Shown in pieces: positions 46,975 to 51,078 of a stretch of 51,078 nt of DNA. The notes under the pieces are model-generated. The model saw only the letters and a list, made by a program, of their open reading frames with translations. It made no database searches and was not told the origin of the DNA. Positions within the stretch are counted from its first letter, which is position 1. Every line of letters starts with the position of its first letter. Position numbers and translations under genes: made by a program. Location: the NCBI GenBank assembly GCA_902806325.1, contig CADCWE010000253.1:1-51078 (forward strand), given 5' to 3'. Source of the DNA: an uncultured Thermomicrobiales bacterium (GTDB lineage: Bacteria; Chloroflexota; Chloroflexia; Thermomicrobiales; UBA6265).

Positions 46975-48069
46975 ATGTCCATCGCAGGCGCCACCAGCCC
47001 GAACGCCCCCCGCTTCGACGACGCCGCCCGCGCCTACGATGCGCTGCTCGTCCTTTCCTTTGGTGGCCCGGAAGGGCCGCCGGACGTGCTGCCGTTCCTC
47101 GAAAACGTGACCCGGGGCCGGAACATCCCCCGCGAGCGCCTGGACGAGGTCGCCGAGCACTACCTCCACTTCGGGGGCGTCAGCCCGATCAACCGCCAAA
47201 ACCGCGACCTGATCGCCGCCCTCGAACCCGAACTCGCCGCCCACGGGATCGCCCTGCCGGTCTACTTCGGCAACCGCAACTGGCACCCGTTCCTCGCCGA
47301 CGCCGTGCGCACCATGCGCGACGACGGCGTGCGCCGGGTACTGGTCTTCGTCACCTCGGCCTTCAGCTCCTACTCCGGCTGCCGCCAGTATCGGGAGGAC
47401 GTCCTCGGCGCCCTGGAGACCGTAGGGGACGGCGCGATCGCCTTCGACAAGATCCGCGTCTTTTACAACCACCCCGGCTTCGTCGAACCGATGGCCGAGC
47501 GCGTCCGCGCCGCCGTGGACCGGTTCCCCGAGGCACGCCGTTCCGGGGTCGAAGTCGTCTTCACGGCCCACAGCATCCCGCTGGCGATGGCCCGCGGCTG
47601 CGCCTACGAGGCCCAACTGCGCGACGCCTGCCGCTTGGTCGCCGGGCGGGCCGGCGCGTCCACCCACCGGCTCGCCTACCAGAGCCGCAGCGGCTCCCCC
47701 CGCGTCCCCTGGTTGGAACCGGACATCCTCGACGAGCTGGAGGCGCTCCACCACGCCGGGCGGCGCGATGTCGTGGTCGCCCCGATCGGCTTCATCTCCG
47801 ACCACATGGAGGTCCTCTTCGACCTCGACGAGGAAGCCACCGCCCGCGCCGCCGACCTGGGCCTGACCATCGTCCGCGCCGGCACCGTCGGCACCCATCC
47901 GCGGTTCGTGACGATGATCCGCGAGTTGATCGAGGAGCGGATCGCGGCGGACCCCGAGCGCCGTGCCCTCGGCACCCGCGGCCCGAACCACGACATCTGC
48001 CCGGTCAACTGTTGCCTCCGGGGCGAAACGCGCCCGGCTCAACCCGTCGCCGCCGGCGCGACGACCTGA
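46975..48069 (+). CDS. hemH: Ferrochelatase, actinobacterial-type with [2Fe-2S] cysteines
   Basis: A 364-residue enzyme inserting iron into (copro)porphyrin. SFGGPEGPPDVLPFLENVTR opens the family, catalytic His199 is in FTAHSIP and the acidic partner Glu279 in ISDHMEVLFDLD. Cys136 (SSYSGCRQY) plus Cys342, Cys346 and Cys347 (HDICPVNCC) match the [2Fe-2S] ligand pattern of actinobacterial enzymes, which make coproheme (CpfC route). No hemQ or hemY gene lies in the window to prove the route. GGAG precedes the ATG. Confidence 0.93.
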   Translation: MSIAGATSPNAPRFDDAARAYDALLVLSFGGPEGPPDVLPFLENVTRGRNIPRERLDEVAEHYLHFGGVSPINRQNRDLIAALEPELAAHGIALPVYFGNRNWHPFLADAVRTMRDDGVRRVLVFVTSAFSSYSGCRQYREDVLGALETVGDGAIAFDKIRVFYNHPGFVEPMAERVRAAVDRFPEARRSGVEVVFTAHSIPLAMARGCAYEAQLRDACRLVAGRAGASTHRLAYQSRSGSPRVPWLEPDILDELEALHHAGRRDVVVAPIGFISDHMEVLFDLDEEATARAADLGLTIVRAGTVGTHPRFVTMIRELIEERIAADPERRALGTRGPNHDICPVNCCLRGETRPAQPVAAGATT

Positions 48070-48110
48070 CGCGCACGCTGGCCGGGTGCCCGGGCACGAC
48101 CACGAACGGC

Positions 48111-48132
48111 CGGCGGGCCATATGGCCCGCCG
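48111..48132. repeat. 22-bp perfect palindrome after hemH
   Basis: CGGCGGGCCA/TATGGCCCGCCG is a perfect 22-bp dyad 42 nt past the hemH stop. It could form a hairpin in the transcript but has no T-run. It may be a protein-binding site instead. Confidence 0.6.
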
Positions 48133-48375
48133 ATCCGGGCAGCCGAGCCCGCGCCAAACCCGGGAAATCGGCCGATCGGCCGGGGTCGGCGGACACCGGC
48201 GGCACACGAATGGTCCGCCGCGCACGGTGACGGATGAGGCATTCACGACGACCTCGCCGCGCCGCATGATGGTCCCCGGTCAGCCGGAACGCCGGTTGGG
48301 AGCCAACGAGGCCACCGGCGTGCCAGGTGGCGCGCGAACCAACACGGCGGCTCCGTTGCCCACCGTGGTTCATAA

Positions 48376-48780
48376 CCCCACCGGAGCCCCCAAGCTGGCA
48401 GCACCGGCACGCTCCGGGTTGCGGCCGGCGACGGGGGCGACCACGCGGGCCGGAGCGTGACGCTCCAGTTCTCCACCTTCGCCTACACAGGACCGAACGG
48501 CGGGAGCGACATCCCGGTCGCCAATCTTGCGTTGACCGCGGCGAGACCGCCCGTCGGGACGTCCGGCCAGGCGCTCGACACCGTCGGTGGCCCGACGTTC
48601 CCGCCGACCACCTTGCTGCCGGCGACCCTCGACGTGCCGCGCAAAATCCTCCAGACGCAGCCATTGTTCGGGATCGGCACCGACGAGCAGGATGTCGACA
48701 TTGCATTGACCGTCCCGGCCCTGACCCGCGCCGGAACCTAGACGGGAACGCTAACCGTAACTATCGTCGCTGGTCCGTAG
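48376..48780 (+). pseudogene. Fragment of a beta-sandwich surface protein, interrupted by an amber codon
   Basis: The frame opens after a stop at 48373 and reads GSTGTLRVAAGDGGDHAG, SVTLQFSTFAYTGPNGGSDI and IALTVPALTRAGT to a TAG at 48739-48741. In frame after it comes TGTLTVTIVAGP and a second stop. RAGT-Y-TGTLTV is the common ending of bacterial beta-sandwich domains, so the TAG probably replaced a Tyr codon. The 5' part and signal peptide are missing. It looks like the remains of a secreted protein. The exact family is not recognised. Apart from the palindrome, 48070-48375 shows no gene. Confidence 0.5.
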
Positions 48781-48820
48781 GCCGCCGACGGCGAGAGACC
48801 ATCGAGATCGGACGGACGTT

Positions 48821-49201
48821 CTATGATCGCGGCGTGCCGGCGGTCATCGTGTTCGGCTCGGCGGTGCGCAGCGAGGTCTCTTGGGCCGCGATCGCGCCGG
48901 GGGCGTTGACCCCCAGTCCCGCCGCCGCGACCGCCTCGGCGACCTCGTGGCGGGCTTTGGTCTCTTCGTCCTGGAGAGCATCTGGATCGTTGACGCCCGC
49001 CCGGAACTTGCGGATCAGCTCGTCTTCCTTCGCCGCCTTCGCTTCCGCGCCGGCCACCTTCGCCGCCCGCAGGCGGTCCGCTATTCGCCCCCGCAACTCG
49101 TCCCCGGTCTGCGGGGCGTACAGGATCGCCACCGCCGTCCCGATCGCCCCCCCGAGCAATCCGCCGCCGGCGAACCGCCCCAACCGCTTTGCCGCCCCCA
49201 T
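48821..49201 (-). CDS. YtxH-domain protein
   Basis: A 126-residue protein. The YtxH signature is at the N-terminus: GRFAGGGLLGGAIGTAVAIL as a single membrane helix followed directly by YAPQTGDELRGRIADRLRAA, then an Ala/Lys/Glu helix and a loose tail. YtxH proteins are small membrane proteins linked to general stress. It starts 18 nt after the stop of the repeat protein at 49220, so the two form an operon. Confidence 0.8.
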   Translation of the reverse strand: MGAAKRLGRFAGGGLLGGAIGTAVAILYAPQTGDELRGRIADRLRAAKVAGAEAKAAKEDELIRKFRAGVNDPDALQDEETKARHEVAEAVAAAGLGVNAPGAIAAQETSLRTAEPNTMTAGTPRS

Positions 49202-49219
49202 CCGAATTCCTCCGTTCCC

Positions 49220-49810
49220 CTACCGACCGCGCCGCCGGTTGGCCAGCAGCAACACCGCCGCCACCGCCGCCGCCACCCATCCCGCCACGCTCGACGCGTC
49301 GACCAGAGGCCGCGCGCCGCCGGTCACGGGCCCGACGTGGAACAGGATCCGGGTCTCCCCATCCGCCGTCAGCGGCCCGGCCGCGACGGCGACCTTGCTC
49401 TTCACCAACCGCACCTCGCCGGCCGTCACGACCATCGCCGAGCCGTCCTGGATCACGGCCCGCTCGCTCTTCAGCGTGACCACCCCGGAGCGGTCCAACT
49501 GGGCCGACCGGGCGTCCAGCGTTCGCGCCCCGGAGCGGTCCATGACCGCCCGCTCGGCGGTGATTCGCTCGGCGCCGGAGCGCTCCATGCTGACCGTTGT
49601 CGCCTGGATGTCGCCGGCGTTCCCGCGTAGCAGCTCGGCAGCCGGCACCGGCGCCTTGGTGGCGCTGGCCTTGAGCATCGTCGTCGGGGTGGCTCCTTGG
49701 TCCGCGGCCGCCACGCCGTCGTTGCCGGTCGTTGCCACCGGCACCGTGTTAGCATCGTTGACCGTCGCCGGATCGCCCGCTTCGCCCTGGCCCGTTTCTC
49801 CGCTGCCCAC
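49220..49810 (-). CDS. Membrane-anchored protein with six 15-residue repeats; start uncertain
   Basis: About 196 residues if it starts at the GTG at 49810 (a GGGGAAAGG lies upstream; GTG 49858 is the alternative). After a Gly/Ala/Thr-rich region it has consecutive 15-residue units: LLRGNAGDIQATTVS, MERSGAERITAERAV, MDRSGARTLDARSAQ, LDRSGVVTLKSERAV, IQDGSAMVVTAGEVR, LVKSKVAVAAGPLTA. Alternating hydrophobics suggest a beta-solenoid. The C-terminus is one membrane helix (WVAAAVAAVLLLA) with NRRRGR after it. I know no named family. Cotranscribed with YtxH, so an envelope-stress or scaffold role is possible. Confidence 0.7.
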   Translation of the reverse strand: MGSGETGQGEAGDPATVNDANTVPVATTGNDGVAAADQGATPTTMLKASATKAPVPAAELLRGNAGDIQATTVSMERSGAERITAERAVMDRSGARTLDARSAQLDRSGVVTLKSERAVIQDGSAMVVTAGEVRLVKSKVAVAAGPLTADGETRILFHVGPVTGGARPLVDASSVAGWVAAAVAAVLLLANRRRGR

Positions 49811-49874
49811 CGTGCCGACCGCCCTTTCCCCGCTCGTCCGCCGGGCGTTTTCCCGCACCGGCCCATTGCGGCGG

Positions 49875-49880
49875 AGTGTA
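49875..49880 (-). promoter_or_regulatory. Possible -10 element of the repeat protein-YtxH operon
   Basis: TACACT on the minus strand lies 17 nt before GTG 49858 and 65 nt before GTG 49810. The -35 is poor. It favours the shorter reading, because the longer one would have almost no leader. Confidence 0.35.
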
Positions 49881-50059
49881 GCAGAGGCCGTGCCCTCGAC
49901 CACCGGTCGGCCGACCACAGGGCTTTTGCGTGGGGGGAAAGCGTGAAGAGGACGCGTCTGCGAGGATCGGTGTCTCCGAGGCGCCCACCCCGCAAGGGGT
50001 CCGTCGTGCGGTCTCCGCCCCGCCCGCCGCCGCCGTGCCCCCCGACCCGCGTGCTGCCA

Positions 50060-50800
50060 TGCCGCCAGCCTCGTCCTCGCCCACGAGCCGATCGCCGCGG
50101 ACGGGGACAAGGCCGACGCCGAACCGTCGGTCGCGCCCACGCTCTTGGCGCGGGTCGCCTGGCGCGATCGGGTCCTCACCGGCAACGCCTTGTTCTGGCA
50201 ACGCACCCTCTGCCGTCGGGTCGGCGCAGCCGGTGGGGAACTCCACCGCTCGCCAAGGAGATCCAACCGGCGCCGCGCGCCGCCATCGCCCTCCTCCGCG
50301 ACCCCCCGCCGACCCCGCGATCCTCCCCATGCTGGATCGGCGCGACGCCGCGACGGTGGCGCGGGGCCACGGTCGCACCGACGAGCGGCGGCAATTGATC
50401 GCCTCCACCGACCTCAACAGGACCCTGGATTGGCCCGGCGTGGCACCGGTCGTTCGCCTCGGCGGACCCGGCGCGGACGCGGGCGGGACCACCGTGCGCC
50501 GCACCGCGGCATCACCAGCCTCGCCCCCGAGGCGGGCAGATGCGCCGCGGTTGCTGGTGTTGCACCGCGGCCACGGGTCGCACGGGTCGATCGAAAACGC
50601 GCTGCATCGGCGGAAGGATGTCGCCCTCGGCGAGGACGTCAGCCTCGTCCGCCCCGGCCGGGGTCCGACCGTGATGGTCCTGCCGCGCGCCGCCCTCAAT
50701 CTGCGGCACCAAGCCGGCGTTCGACGGATCGCCGCCCAACCACGGCTCCCTGCCCAGCACCCCGAGCAGGCCGACGCCCTTCTGGTTGGAGGACGACCTC
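50060..50800 (+). pseudogene. ISAs1-family (H-repeat) transposase remnant
   Basis: Pieces in changing frames match the C-terminal half of ISAs1-type transposases: LVLAHEPIAADGDKADAEPS and VAPTLLARVAWRDRVLTGNA, then AIALLRDPP, ARGHGRTDERRQLIASTDLN, LDWPGVAPVVRL, GITSLAPEAG, SIENALHRRKDVALGEDVSL and AGVRRIAAQPRL. At least three frameshifts occur, and the N-terminus is not visible. Terminal inverted repeats were not found. It is an old, inactive insertion. Between the repeat-protein gene and 50060 I see nothing else. Confidence 0.75.
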
Positions 50801-50844
50801 CTCACGCCGAGGGCGTCGGCTTCCACGGCGCCAAAGAGCCCCCC

Positions 50845-51078
50845 CGGCCCGTTCCCCTGCGCCATCTTGGTGGGCGTCGAGTACAGCTACCGGAAGACGA
50901 GCAGCTCTACTGGCACCCGCACAACTTCGAGGTCTTCGGTGGCCAACTCGTGGCGCCGGGGCAGGACGACGAGGCCGAGTTGAACATCATGAGCACGCTG
51001 CTCAACAGCTACGGCAAGACGTGGCACGCCTGGCAGACGCATCGCCCAGACGGCCAAGGGATGCCGGGCGACCCCCCG
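50845..51078 (+). pseudogene. Broken DUF1264 / oil-body-associated-protein-like gene (runs off the window)
   Basis: FPCAILVGVEY occurs in one frame, and about 10 nt later another frame gives LPEDEQLYWHPHNFEVFGGQ, LVAPGQDDEAELNIMSTLLN and SYGKTWHAWQTHRPDGQG to the window end. GVEY, WHPHN-E and SYGKTWH-W are hallmarks of DUF1264 proteins (bacterial relatives of plant OBAP). Residues between GVEY and LPEDE are missing with a frame change, and the N-terminal part is not recognisable. The second frame is open from about 50329, so it is joined in frame to the transposase remnant. Confidence 0.6.

Overview
The window is a high-GC bacterial chromosome segment with frequent GTG starts. I infer Chloroflexota, perhaps near Thermomicrobia. 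The support is a paired CDP-alcohol phosphotransferase and PimA-like glycosyltransferase, two luciferase-like (possibly F420-type) oxidoreductases, 'PETG' modules on a secreted transpeptidase, a YtxH protein and a ferrochelatase with iron-sulfur cysteines. No rRNA or tRNA gene was seen, so this placement is not secure.

Layout. 1-9.6 kb is accessory and housekeeping: the 3' part of an SbcC-like ATPase, an alpha/beta hydrolase fused to an NTF2-like domain, a zinc-ribbon protein, a copper chaperone, two luciferase-family oxidoreductases, a nitrilase-family amidase, and a lipid/glycolipid operon (PimA-like glycosyltransferase, CDP-alcohol phosphatidyltransferase, small membrane protein). A very small transcription unit at about 5.16-5.39 kb has a consensus promoter, a perfect Shine-Dalgarno, a 16-codon ORF and a UUCG-loop terminator. 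9.9-13.7 kb holds a heterodimeric ABC exporter preceded by a possible 34-residue peptide gene.

14.1-38.2 kb is one continuous minus-strand translation superoperon. In transcription order: rpsL-rpsG-fusA-tuf-rpsJ-rplC-rplD-rplW-rplB-rpsS-rplV-rpsC-rplP-rpmC-rpsQ-rplN-rplX-rplE-rpsN-rpsH-rplF-rplR-rpsE-rpmD-rplO-secY-adk-map-rpmJ-rpsM-rpsK-rpsD-rpoA-rplQ-truA-rplM-rpsI. It has a strong promoter before rpsL and a textbook terminator after rpsI. infA is missing from its usual place between map and rpmJ. Many spacers carry fold-back tracts built on a 7-nt (sometimes 8-nt) period, each spacer with its own word; some have perfect arms of 24-27 bp.

38.3-42.4 kb is a minus-strand envelope cluster: a TSP3-malectin-SH3-transglycosylase protein, a C39-like peptidase and an L,D-transpeptidase. 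42.7-51.1 kb mixes intact genes with decay. Intact: a histidine kinase with an N-terminal excisionase-type DNA-binding domain, purE, a ferrochelatase, YtxH, and a membrane-anchored protein with 15-residue repeats. Decayed: a short-chain dehydrogenase lacking its active-site segment, a surface-protein fragment ending at an amber codon, an ISAs1-like transposase with several frameshifts, and a broken DUF1264/OBAP-like gene at the right edge.
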